34,563 nt of DNA from Candidatus Caldarchaeum subterraneum (lineage in GTDB: Archaea > Thermoproteota > Nitrososphaeria_A > Caldarchaeales > Caldarchaeaceae), in contig CALHAG010000021.1 of assembly GCA_937934305.1 (NCBI GenBank), forward strand, positions 1 through 34,563, given 5' to 3'. A program made the position numbers and the translations under genes. The notes beneath the pieces are model-generated. The model searched no databases. It worked only from the letters and a program-made list of their open reading frames with translations, and was not told the origin of the DNA. How positions within the stretch are numbered: the stretch's first letter is position 1; each line of letters starts with the position of its first letter. Shown here piece by piece: positions 1 through 7,405 of this stretch.

Positions 1-419
1 GGGATCACTTGGAAAAAGTAGTTTCAGTTTCACTTTTAGACCGACAACTTACTTTCAATTCCCTCTCTCGGGATCACTGCGTGGGTATGGAAATGACTCC
101 AAAAAATGGGTTGGAAAGACTTTCAATTCCCTCTCTCGGGATCACTTAATAGTTATTCTGTTCACGCATCCAATACCAATACCCTTTCAATTCCCTCTCT
201 CGGGATCACATTTTGACAAGAAGCATGTTGTTGAAAGGTTGAGGAGTTTTCCTTTCAATTCCCTCTCTCGGGATCACATCCTCAATCCTAACAATCCACA
301 GCCTTCGATAATTTATCAACTCCTCTTTCAATTCCCTCTCTCGGGATCACTTTTAAAGACACGATTGCCTGAAGGGAAGGTGCTGACGGCTGACTTTCAA
401 TTCCCTCTCTCGGGATCAC
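1..419 (-). CRISPR. CRISPR array, leader-proximal end (array continues left of the window)
   Basis: Six identical 26-nt repeats are visible at 52-77, 120-145, 184-209, 252-277, 325-350 and 394-419. The last 8 bases of a seventh lie at 1-8. Spacers between them are 38-47 nt long (9-51, 78-119, 146-183, 210-251, 278-324, 351-393). Read on the minus strand the repeat begins GTGATCCC and ends GGGAATTGAAAG. The ATTGAAAG end is the usual 5' handle of archaeal type I crRNAs, so the array is transcribed leftwards and the newest spacer is 351-393. The repeat holds a short TCCC/GGGA inverted repeat. No cas gene is in the window. The subtype cannot be set from the repeat alone, although archaeal I-A, I-B and I-D repeats look like this. 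Confidence 0.97.
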
Positions 420-590
420 TGTGCGTTTTTCCTGTGTTTTTCTTGTTTTCGCGGCATTTTGTCGCCGCGTTTCTTCAGGCAATAAATGTTTAAGGGTTGT
501 ATTTAGGTTTATACCCCCTCGTCCCCCATGAAAGCTTATATAAAATGAGTGAAACTCTCGCTGAAAATCATCGTTAATAAGTGTTTTGGT
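420..590 (-). promoter_or_regulatory. CRISPR leader with TATA box
   Basis: This 171-nt gene-free stretch lies between the last repeat and the end of the YchF-like gene. On the minus strand it holds TTTTATATAA (536-545), a good TATA box. Transcription would start near 510 and give a leader transcript of roughly 90 nt before the first repeat. The part next to the repeat is T-rich on the plus strand. It also contains a perfect 6-bp inverted repeat, CGCGGC (450-455) and GCCGCG (464-469), with an 8-nt loop, which could be a site read during spacer acquisition (inference). Confidence 0.7.
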
Positions 591-1814
591 CTATGTCTTG
601 GACCTGTGCCTCGTCGTCGAAACAATCGACAAAACATCCCTATCCTTTAAACGATAGTCGCCGGGTAAGTGGAGACCCGTCCGCACATCCACCGCATATA
701 GCAAACCCTTCTCAAGCTCGGTGTGAATCGCTCGGGCGAGGTCTTTAACAGTCGAGTTAGGCGGCATGAGATAGGCGTCTGGCAAAACGTTGCCCGAGCC
801 GTCGGAAAGCTTCGCAGGGTCAGACACCGGATAAACCACACCCATCCCCAACAGCTTAAACACAGCCACGTTAATCGCAAACTGGACACCCGTCCGCATA
901 TACTCACCCAAGACACGAGACTCAATAAACTCCAGCGCCTTCCTCTGCTCAGGAGTCAGCTTCGACTCATCAACAATCCTGAAATCCTCCTCACCCGGAA
1001 TATACTTCACAAACCCCTTCTGAACAGCCCTACGTAGAGCAAGCTCCGCCTCCGCGCTCGCGGGAATAACCATGTAACTCGTCAAAGTATCCCTGAGAAT
1101 CTCAAAATTCGCGCCTGCCGTCTCAAGGTCCATCTTGTTAGCCAGAACAATCATCGGCTTAGAGACCTCGAGAAGCTTCTCAGCAAACTTCTTATCCTCA
1201 AGCATCGTCCACTTCTCAAACTCCTCACCCCGAAGCCCCGTTAAACGCAAAGCGGCCTCGATATGCGCCGCAGAAATCTTAACGCCCTGAAGAGCTTCCG
1301 CCAAAGTCTCCACAAACCCTTTCCCAGCCTTAAGGTTACGGACAATCTTATCCTCCTGCCTATCGATAAGCCTCATCAACCACATCACAAGCTCCTCCTG
1401 AATATCGTAGAAATCAGCCAACGGATTCCCCTTCCCCATCTCAGTAATCCGCCCCTCCTCATCAACACTCCCCGAAGCATCAACCACGTGAATAAGCGCA
1501 TCAGCCTGAGAAGCCACGGCGAGAAACTGGTTACCAAGCCCCTTACCAGCCCAAGCACCCTTAATCAAACCCGGCAAATCAATAATCTCAACAGGAATAT
1601 GCCTATAACCATCTACACAAAGCGAGTTCCGCGGATTATCCTTCACGTTAAACTCTCTACAAACACAAGGAGATATGGCATAGGTTGTCCCATAGTTGGG
1701 CTGCTTAGTGGTGAAAGGATAGGTGGAGACCTCGGCGTACTGAAGCGTGGCCGCGTTGAAAAACGTCGTCTTACCCGTGTTTGTTTTACCTATCAACCCT
1801 ATACGAACAGTCAT
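591..1814 (-). CDS. Archaeal Ygr210/YchF-type GTPase with C-terminal TGS domain
   Basis: This is a 407-aa P-loop NTPase of the OBG/YchF class, a translation-associated family acting in the cytoplasm. The G1 loop GKTNTGKT is at residues 9-16, G3 DLPG at 79-82, G4 NKMD at 226-229 and a G5-like SAE at 253-255. The last 65 or so residues form a TGS domain (around 340-402), the usual ending of this family. NKMD suggests guanine specificity, in contrast to bacterial YchF, which prefers ATP. The length is normal for the archaeal and eukaryotic Ygr210 branch. The ATG start follows a G-rich stretch (GGGTCGG). The gene lies 42 nt downstream of nnrD on the same strand and may be cotranscribed with it. 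The exact role on the ribosome is not known. Confidence 0.9.
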   Translation of the reverse strand: MTVRIGLIGKTNTGKTTFFNAATLQYAEVSTYPFTTKQPNYGTTYAISPCVCREFNVKDNPRNSLCVDGYRHIPVEIIDLPGLIKGAWAGKGLGNQFLAVASQADALIHVVDASGSVDEEGRITEMGKGNPLADFYDIQEELVMWLMRLIDRQEDKIVRNLKAGKGFVETLAEALQGVKISAAHIEAALRLTGLRGEEFEKWTMLEDKKFAEKLLEVSKPMIVLANKMDLETAGANFEILRDTLTSYMVIPASAEAELALRRAVQKGFVKYIPGEEDFRIVDESKLTPEQRKALEFIESRVLGEYMRTGVQFAINVAVFKLLGMGVVYPVSDPAKLSDGSGNVLPDAYLMPPNSTVKDLARAIHTELEKGLLYAVDVRTGLHLPGDYRLKDRDVLSIVSTTRHRSKT

Positions 1815-1856
1815 CCGACCCCAACCCTATAACAAACCGCTCTGACAAAAACTTTA

Positions 1857-2729
1857 TCACACCACTCTATCAAACCTCTTCAAAACCATGGGAAGCATCT
1901 CGATAACATCCACGGGAGTAATATGAAGACCCAGTTTCTCGGCAGCAGCCACACCGGCATAACCGTTTGCAACAGCAGCGGCGACAGCGGCGTGAAACGG
2001 CGGAACCATCCTTGCGAGAAAACCCGCCACAACACCTGTCAAAACATCACCAGTCCCACCGACAGTCATGGCCGAGGATAATGGCTGCTTCCTGTTCACA
2101 ACAACCTCCACACCATCCGAGACCACGTCAACATGCCCCTTCAACAAAACCGTCAAACCATACTGCTTAGCCACTCTCAACACCTTCTCAACCCTCTCCT
2201 CAAGCGTGGAACCAGCCTCCTCGCCGAAGAGACGCCTAAACTCACCCGCATGCGGCGTAACAACAGCCCTCGCACCACGGAGAAGCAGCAGCACGTCACT
2301 GAAAAGAGCCGTCGCATCAAGCACGACAGCTATGTTCCGCTCAACAAGCAGCCGAACAAGCTTCAACAAACCCTTCTCACACCCCCTCGCAAGACCAGGG
2401 CCAACAGCCGCCACATTCACGTCATCAAGCACCCTCACAATCCTGTCAACAGACTTCGACGTCAGCTTATAGTCCGGCAGAGGCAGCACAATAAGCGACG
2501 GAGAGAGAGCCCTTATCGCGGTTGCAACTTTCTCAGGCGCGGCTGTGTACACAAGGTCCACACCCGTCCGCATAGCGGCCATAGACACAAGAAATGGCGC
2601 GCCATGATACAGCCAGCTTCCCCCAACCACGAGAACCACACCGTTTTCACCTTTCCTCGACCAAGCCCTCCGAGGAACACAAGCCCGCGCAAGGTCCTCC
2701 TCACCAGCCTCCCGCCAAGAAACAGCCAC
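1857..2729 (-). CDS. nnrD: ADP/ATP-dependent NAD(P)HX dehydratase, stand-alone NnrD
   Basis: This 290-aa ribokinase-fold enzyme repairs hydrated NADH and NADPH. It carries the family signatures TPHAGEF (158-164) and GGTGDVLTG (224-232), the latter being the nucleotide-binding and catalytic loop. Many archaea fuse this domain to the NAD(P)HX epimerase NnrE. Here the N-terminal epimerase domain is absent and no nnrE is visible nearby. The start is GTG at 2729, about 25 nt downstream of a TATA-like TTTTTAAC on the minus strand, so the message is probably leaderless. The gene is transcribed divergently from the Rossmann/Alba pair. Confidence 0.9.
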   Translation of the reverse strand: MAVSWREAGEEDLARACVPRRAWSRKGENGVVLVVGGSWLYHGAPFLVSMAAMRTGVDLVYTAAPEKVATAIRALSPSLIVLPLPDYKLTSKSVDRIVRVLDDVNVAAVGPGLARGCEKGLLKLVRLLVERNIAVVLDATALFSDVLLLLRGARAVVTPHAGEFRRLFGEEAGSTLEERVEKVLRVAKQYGLTVLLKGHVDVVSDGVEVVVNRKQPLSSAMTVGGTGDVLTGVVAGFLARMVPPFHAAVAAAVANGYAGVAAAEKLGLHITPVDVIEMLPMVLKRFDRVV

Positions 2730-2740
2730 ACCGACAACAT

Positions 2741-2757
2741 CTTAAACCGGTTAAAAA
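2741..2757. promoter_or_regulatory. Bidirectional promoter core between nnrD and the Rossmann-alba pair
   Basis: The 48-bp divergent gap contains TTAAACCGGTTAAAAA, a near-palindrome centred on CCGG. AT-rich arms face both ways. The TTTTTAAC arm on the minus strand is about 25 nt from the nnrD GTG, and GGTTAAAAA on the plus strand is about 25 nt from the ATG at 2778. Both spacings are what archaeal TATA boxes show for leaderless transcripts. A regulator binding the palindrome would affect both genes. Confidence 0.5.
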
Positions 2758-2777
2758 GTCTAAGAAACAACTGCAAA

Positions 2778-3539
2778 ATGAGCCAAGAGACCATCCACTT
2801 GTTAGGCGGAGGAGTTTACGCAGTCACAGCCGCGGCGAGACTAAGCCGAAAAGGCCACAAAACATATCTAATCCCACCAGCTAGGAGACTGGGCGTCTTT
2901 CCCTTCACACTACTTCCCCAGCAATTCTTTGACGAAATGAATGTGAGGCCCACGAAGCACATGGAGGCTGAGATAACGGCCCTCGAAACAGAAAACGACA
3001 CGGTAGAGCTAATAGACATGCTATACGTCTGCCGAACAACACCTCTCCTAGAAGAGGTGGCAACCTTGCACAACATCGGCTACACATCCAAACAACCGCC
3101 GGCAACTAGGTTAATCGACTGCACCGGCACCAAGTGGAGAGAAATACGATGCATACAAACACTCGAAACAGCTCCTCCGGGAAAAAACCGTGTCCAGATA
3201 GATGCTGTGCCCAGTAAACACCTATCCGTCACTGTCTACTTCAGAGGACTCGCCCTCAAAACCCTCTACACAAAAACAATGACACCGGTGCAGAGAGAAG
3301 TGCTGGCCTCGGCTGAGAGAGCAACTGCCTTCAAAGACCCCGAGACCATGCAGACCGTTCCAACAGTTTCGCTCCTGGGCCCTGACCATGGAGAATGGCG
3401 GATGAAAACCGAACAGGCTTTGGCGGAGGCCGAGGCTGTTGAGCGGCTCCTCTCCGCAGGCGTCAACCCCGCGGAACTTAACGTTTTTATCCAGCGGATA
3501 TTGTCTATCAGTGCTAAAGGAGGCGAACAACTTGGTTGA
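2778..3539 (+). CDS. Unknown protein with N-terminal dinucleotide-binding Rossmann motif
   Basis: This is a 253-aa protein whose family I do not recognise. It starts with a beta strand, then GGGVYAVTAA (about residues 10-19), which resembles the GxGxxG/A loop of FAD- or NAD-binding oxidoreductases. A basic helix and strand (HKTYLI) follow, where a Rossmann fold would end its second strand. The rest has no motif I can name, and no full FAD-enzyme signature (such as a GD motif) is clear. The open frame runs much further upstream but is there antisense to nnrD. The ATG at 2778 is chosen because a TATA-like box lies about 25 nt before it. Its stop overlaps the alba start by 8 nt, so the two are translationally coupled. 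Confidence 0.6.
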   Translation: MSQETIHLLGGGVYAVTAAARLSRKGHKTYLIPPARRLGVFPFTLLPQQFFDEMNVRPTKHMEAEITALETENDTVELIDMLYVCRTTPLLEEVATLHNIGYTSKQPPATRLIDCTGTKWREIRCIQTLETAPPGKNRVQIDAVPSKHLSVTVYFRGLALKTLYTKTMTPVQREVLASAERATAFKDPETMQTVPTVSLLGPDHGEWRMKTEQALAEAEAVERLLSAGVNPAELNVFIQRILSISAKGGEQLG

Positions 3540-3822
3540 AGACTCCGTGGTTCTCGTAGGAAGAAAGCCGACCATGAACTATGTGCTGGCGACGACTTTG
3601 CCCCTCGCCGAAGGCAAAAGAGTCATCCTAAAGGCCCGTGGAAAAGCCATAGCCAAAGCAGTCGACGTCGTCGAAGTGGTTCGAAGACGCTTTGTCCAAA
3701 ACGCGGTGGTTGAAAAGATAAACATAGGCACAGAGGAGGGCAAAGTCGGAAACGACGGCAGACAGCGAAACATCAGCACCATAGAAATAATACTGAGCCA
3801 GCCAAAGACCTCTAAAAAGTGA
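3532..3822 (+). CDS. albA: DNA/RNA-binding protein Alba
   Basis: This is a 96-aa Alba protein, a small abundant archaeal chromatin and RNA-binding protein that acts as a dimer. Diagnostic stretches are VGRKPTMNYVLA near the N terminus, KARGKAIAKAVDVVEVVRRRF in the middle and the closing NISTIEIIL strand. The lysine pair of the crenarchaeal protein (GKKP) is Arg-Lys here (residues 11-12). The start is taken as TTG 3532 because a strong Shine-Dalgarno (AAGGAGG) ends 8-9 nt before it and the protein then matches the family length. A GTG at 3511 or ATG at 3439 would add residues the family lacks. It overlaps the stop of the upstream Rossmann gene. Confidence 0.93.
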   Translation: MVEDSVVLVGRKPTMNYVLATTLPLAEGKRVILKARGKAIAKAVDVVEVVRRRFVQNAVVEKINIGTEEGKVGNDGRQRNISTIEIILSQPKTSKK

Positions 3823-3828
3823 GCAACG

Positions 3829-3861
3829 CCCGGACAAAACCGGGTTCAACATATTTTTATT
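3829..3861 (+). terminator. Probable transcription terminator after alba, overlapping the next promoter
   Basis: A 5-bp hairpin CCCGG-ACAAAA-CCGGG (3829-3844) is followed within 10 nt by ATATTTTTATTT. A T-rich tract is the usual archaeal termination signal. The same T/A-rich run sits about 25-30 nt before the ATG at 3887, so it may also be the TATA box of the small GTPase gene. Confidence 0.5.
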
Positions 3862-3886
3862 TGTCTATAGAACACTAAACGTTGGA

Positions 3887-4522
3887 ATGTTGAGCGAAAA
3901 GTCCGCGGATTGGTCGTGGGTTGTCTGCAGCAACTGCGGAACAACCACAATCAAGGGCCGCTTCTGTATGAAATGCGGCTCACCCCTTACACAGTATGCC
4001 AAGTCACAATATCAATACCGTTTTGGAGTAGATGTCTTAGGTGAGAAGAATGTAGGGAAAACATCTCTGATAAAGAAGCTGGTTGCTTCAAGCGACGTCA
4101 GCGCCATATCAGACTCTACAGCGTCAGGCAGTTGGATGATAGACAAAGCTGAAATAATCATAGACTTCAAGGAAGTAGACGGAGTGCATGCCGCTTTGGA
4201 TGATAAAATGGATGCGGCGCTGCTCGTCTTCGATTTAAGCAATCGCCGCACATTCGTCAAAAGCCTCCTCTTCCTTGAAAAGCTGAAAATGCTTCCAAAC
4301 CCTCCTCCCACATTCTTGATAGCGAACAAATCCGACGAAACAAGCAACAGAACAGTTTATCAAGAAGAGGCGGCGGACGTGGCCAAAGCTCATGGGGCAA
4401 CATACATAGAAGTATCTGCCTCAAACGGCTACAACGTTGATTTGCTCCGAGAAAAACTTATTAAGGGTCTTCTGGCTAGAAGGCTAGAAAAAATCAAAAG
4501 GTTGTTGAAGAATGGTCAGTGA
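3887..4522 (+). CDS. Small Ras-like GTPase with N-terminal zinc ribbon
   Basis: This 211-aa protein has two parts. Residues 14-30 form a zinc ribbon with two CxxC knuckles (C14/C17, C27/C30). From about residue 46 a small GTPase domain follows, with G1 GEKNVGKTS (52-60), G4 NKSD (147-150) and G5 SAS (177-179). The usual G3 DxxG/Q motif is not clear: the matching strand reads DFKEVDG (93-99), without the catalytic Gln/His seen in Ras-type switches. GTP hydrolysis may therefore depend on a partner. The ATG lies about 30 nt after a T/A-rich TATA-like element. It overlaps the next gene by 11 nt, so the two proteins probably work together. Archaeal Ras-like GTPases of this type have mostly unknown roles. 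Confidence 0.85.
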   Translation: MLSEKSADWSWVVCSNCGTTTIKGRFCMKCGSPLTQYAKSQYQYRFGVDVLGEKNVGKTSLIKKLVASSDVSAISDSTASGSWMIDKAEIIIDFKEVDGVHAALDDKMDAALLVFDLSNRRTFVKSLLFLEKLKMLPNPPPTFLIANKSDETSNRTVYQEEAADVAKAHGATYIEVSASNGYNVDLLREKLIKGLLARRLEKIKRLLKNGQ

Positions 4523-5534
4523 TACTCTGCTGAGAAGACCCGGCGTCGAGTCCTTCCTAAGATACTTGGAGAACAGTGGAAAGGAGTCGATCGACCCCTT
4601 GTTCGAAAAAACCGCCTACCGTTACCCGGTTGCGGAAGAATTTTTTGAAGAAGACGCCGAAACGGTCCTAGAAAACTTAGCTGAGCTGGGCATTTTCGAG
4701 AAAAGGTTGATGGACTCTGCGATGATGTGCCCTGACTGCGGAACACTGGCTCACGTGGTTAAACCTGTTTGCCCAACATGCAGCTCAGCACGTTTGATTA
4801 AAGGCAACGTCATCGAACACATGCTCTGCGGATACGTTGATTTTGAGCAGGAGTTTTACAAACAGGGCTTCAAATGTATCAAGTGTGGAAAAGAGCTTAA
4901 GACGCTTGGAGTTGATTACCGTAGAGCAGGTGTTTTCTACAAATGTATGTCATGTGGCAGGGTTACCGCGATTCCTGTGAAGAGGTTTATCTGCGGCCAC
5001 TGTGGAAGAGCTAGCACCGAGGAGGAGCTGCAGCTCAAACCGGTCTTCAGCTATGTTGTTGTTAGAGAAAAGTTCGCCGTCCTCAAGGGAATGTTCCTCG
5101 ACCTAACCCCCCTCATCAGCTTGATAGAGTCGAAGGGATTCGTCGTAGAATCACCTGCAAAGATAGCCGGAATTTCGGGCGTCGTACACGAGTTTACGCT
5201 GTTCGCAAGCAGGCCCAGTGCACCGGCATCCGCAAGCCTAGCCATAGACATTGTCAGAGATGCGGACGACAACAAGTTGTTCGAATTCTTCACAAAAACC
5301 TTTGACGTCAAAGCTGGGGCCTCCCTACTGCTATGTCTGGGCCATGTTGATGAAAAAGCTAAGAAGCTTGCTGACACGTTTAACATACTGATGCTCGAGT
5401 TCACATCAGCCGACGAACTCGTTGAAAAGTCGAAGACAGAGATAGAGAAAATCCTTGATAAGCTGAGCAAGAGAGAGTTGTATGAGGAGGCTGATTACCT
5501 CGAAGACCTATTGAAAAAGTTAGACAAAGTTTAA
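4512..5534 (+). CDS. Zinc-rich protein with TackOD1-like domain and C-terminal REase-like region
   Basis: This is a 340-aa protein. Residues 1-70 are helical and acidic. Residues 73-164 hold five CxxC pairs (73/76, 87/90, 122/125, 145/148, 161/164) and an H103/C106 pair. The pattern around HMLCGYVDFEQEF and CGKELKTLGVDY resembles TackOD1, a zinc output domain described in thaumarchaeal response regulators. There is no receiver domain here. Residues 180-300 have a strand-helix pattern with GISGVVHEFTLFA and LAIDIV, similar to restriction-endonuclease-like folds of archaeal regulators, although I see no certain nuclease triad. The C terminus is a charged coiled coil (300-340). It overlaps the small GTPase gene by 11 nt. 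A role as GTPase partner or effector is inference. Confidence 0.75.
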   Translation: MVSDTLLRRPGVESFLRYLENSGKESIDPLFEKTAYRYPVAEEFFEEDAETVLENLAELGIFEKRLMDSAMMCPDCGTLAHVVKPVCPTCSSARLIKGNVIEHMLCGYVDFEQEFYKQGFKCIKCGKELKTLGVDYRRAGVFYKCMSCGRVTAIPVKRFICGHCGRASTEEELQLKPVFSYVVVREKFAVLKGMFLDLTPLISLIESKGFVVESPAKIAGISGVVHEFTLFASRPSAPASASLAIDIVRDADDNKLFEFFTKTFDVKAGASLLLCLGHVDEKAKKLADTFNILMLEFTSADELVEKSKTEIEKILDKLSKRELYEEADYLEDLLKKLDKV

Positions 5535-5560
5535 ACCAACGCGAGCCGCTCTATCTGCAC

Positions 5561-6607
5561 ATGGTTTTTAGAGGCAGATGGCTTCTTCCACCAGTATTCA
5601 TTAACCTGTTTCTGGGTCTGGCGGCGGGTGCGTCGAGGATGGGGATTTTACCCGTGTTTGCGTCCGACGCTGTGCAGAATCATGGAGCAGTCATGATGAT
5701 GGGTTTCATATCGGGCATAATCGTAGCCGAGCGTGCCAACACGCTCAAGGACCCGTTTCTGACAGCAGCATCCATCGCTTTCCCGGCTGGCGGGTTCTTA
5801 CTCGTCGCCGGCATAGACTTCGCCGCATATTTCGCATGGTTTTTTGGGTCCTTGCTCTTCGTCATCTGGTCGGCGATTTTTCTCGCAAAATACAGCAGGA
5901 GATACTCTGGTTTTTTCTTTCTCTTCTCATCTCTCCTCAATCTCTTGGGCGTTTATTTCTACGCATATGGTTACTCGGCGACCTTCTACGTTTATAGTTG
6001 GGTAGGGTTTATTGTTTCCTTCATCTGCGGCGAGCGGATGGATATGCTTCAGATATCGAGGCCGAGCGGTTTCTCACGTTTGGCAGCCTACGTGTCGCCA
6101 GCCGCCGCAGCGGCCGGAGTTATCTTCGTTAGAAAAGAGCTGATGGCCATGTTTTTCCTGCTTCTGCTTCTTGCCGTCACACGGCACGACCTAGCCATCC
6201 GAATGTTCAGGAGACCAGGTTTCAGTCGATTTCTCTCCGTAGGCATTATCACGGCCTATGCATGGCTAGGCGTTGCAGTCCTTATGTGGGCCTTGACATT
6301 TTCATGGGACACGATGCTTCACACAATCTTCCTTGGCTTTGTGGGAACGATGATTCTAGCCCACGGGCCAGTCGTGCTGCCCGCCATACTAAAAATCAAA
6401 CACTTTTTCAGCCCACTCCTCTACATACCTTTTATCATTTTGCAGGCATCTACTGTTTTACGCATCGTTTCCGGGGTCTTCATCCGCATAGACGCCTGGG
6501 CCTATTCCGGGTTAATCACAATCATCGCGGTAGCCATTTACGTTTTCTTCGCGTTCTCCACCGCCTTTCTCAGGAAAAACTTTTTGAAAAATCCCTCTTT
6601 CTCTTGA
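5561..6607 (+). CDS. Multi-pass membrane protein, NnrS-like
   Basis: This is a 348-aa integral membrane protein with about 10-12 hydrophobic segments and few charged residues. Histidines sit within or next to membrane segments at H41 (NHGAVMMMG), H254 and H268 (HTIFLGFVGTMILAHGP). This resembles NnrS proteins and the haem-binding layout of haem-copper oxidase subunit I relatives, so haem or metal binding is plausible but not shown. It begins 26 nt after the zinc-protein gene and ends 3 nt before the K+ channel gene, so it is probably read from the same message. The function is uncertain; a role in NO or haem-related stress is only suggested by the resemblance. Confidence 0.6.
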   Translation: MVFRGRWLLPPVFINLFLGLAAGASRMGILPVFASDAVQNHGAVMMMGFISGIIVAERANTLKDPFLTAASIAFPAGGFLLVAGIDFAAYFAWFFGSLLFVIWSAIFLAKYSRRYSGFFFLFSSLLNLLGVYFYAYGYSATFYVYSWVGFIVSFICGERMDMLQISRPSGFSRLAAYVSPAAAAAGVIFVRKELMAMFFLLLLLAVTRHDLAIRMFRRPGFSRFLSVGIITAYAWLGVAVLMWALTFSWDTMLHTIFLGFVGTMILAHGPVVLPAILKIKHFFSPLLYIPFIILQASTVLRIVSGVFIRIDAWAYSGLITIIAVAIYVFFAFSTAFLRKNFLKNPSFS

Positions 6608-6610
6608 ACC

Positions 6611-7405
6611 ATGGTTTCCTGGAGTGAGACTGTCTCATCCGTTCTAGCGGTGGCGTCGATAGTGTTGATTTTGGTGGAGAATTTTGTGTCTCTTAGCTTC
6701 GACCAGGTTGTCGCGTTAATGGCTGCGGATGGGTTGATTGTGCTTTACTTGGCTTTTGACCTTGTCAGGCAGGCGAGAGCTTCGGGAAATGTTTCGGGAT
6801 ATTTGATGAAGAGATGGTATGAGGTGGTGGCACTGACTCCCATGTTTGTTCTCTATCTGCTTGAGACGCAGACGATTTTTGGCGCTGTGTTGAGGGGTAT
6901 GAGGCTGACACGACTGCTTAGGGTTGTGCTTTTGACGGCGAGGGCCAGAAAATCTCTGACGCATCTTCTCGAGTTAGTGCGAATCAGCCGACTTGGCTAC
7001 CTGCTTCTGGCCTCAGCGTTCGTCGTGTTAGCTGGAACTTTCTCGGCCTACTTGCTGGAGGCAGGTGTTGAAGGGGCGAGAATCCATGATTTCGGTGACG
7101 CTTTTTGGTGGGCCTTGGCCACGGTTACGACGGTGGGGTATGGAGATGTTGTCCCAGTCACAGTGGCTGGTAGGATTGTGGGGTCTATACTGATGGTGAC
7201 TGGAATAGCGATACTCGGAGTTTTCATATCATCGCTCGGCTCAGCCATCATAGGTGAAAAGCTTGCCACACATCCAGAGAGTGACGAGCTCAAGGAGCTG
7301 ATGAAGAAAAAAATAGACGCGCTGGAGAGTCTCAGCGAGGAAGAAGTCAGCCAATTGGTGGAGCTGATAAAATTTTATCATGGATTGTCTAAACGTGAAA
7401 AGTAG
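6611..7405 (+). CDS. Voltage-gated-type potassium channel (six-TM, KvAP-like)
   Basis: This 264-aa cation channel has the K+ selectivity filter TVGYGD at residues 174-179, between the pore helix (FWWALATV) and the last membrane helix. Ahead of it lie four hydrophobic segments and an arginine-rich S4-like helix (RGMRLTRLLRVVLLTARAR, about 95-113), so it is the voltage-sensor type and not the two-TM type. A charged, coiled-coil cytoplasmic tail follows (about 210-264), which may help tetramer formation. No RCK/TrkA_C domain is attached. It starts 3 nt after the NnrS-like gene, and its stop overlaps the GTG of the MFS gene by one base. All three are thus likely in one operon. Confidence 0.92.
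   Translation: MVSWSETVSSVLAVASIVLILVENFVSLSFDQVVALMAADGLIVLYLAFDLVRQARASGNVSGYLMKRWYEVVALTPMFVLYLLETQTIFGAVLRGMRLTRLLRVVLLTARARKSLTHLLELVRISRLGYLLLASAFVVLAGTFSAYLLEAGVEGARIHDFGDAFWWALATVTTVGYGDVVPVTVAGRIVGSILMVTGIAILGVFISSLGSAIIGEKLATHPESDELKELMKKKIDALESLSEEEVSQLVELIKFYHGLSKREK

Noticed and set aside
1-419. Spacers targeting genes within this window
   Set aside because: Reading the six spacers against the window by eye I found no convincing match; a proper search is needed to be sure.
239-493. Open frames across the CRISPR array (plus 239-493, minus 288-482)
   Set aside because: Their repeated peptides (FPLSGSL, VIPREGIE) are translations of the CRISPR repeats.
1263-1832. 189-aa plus-strand frame opposite the YchF-like gene
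   Set aside because: It is a shadow of the GTPase gene; composition is unnatural and no start signal is seen.
2133-2777. N-terminal extension of the Rossmann-protein frame to 2133
   Set aside because: It runs antisense through most of nnrD, is very rich in Arg, His and Pro, and bypasses the TATA box and ATG at 2778.
4163-4183. Treating the small GTPase as a pseudogene because of its odd G3 motif
   Set aside because: The frame is intact, the other motifs are perfect and the gene is coupled to the next, so divergence is likelier than decay.
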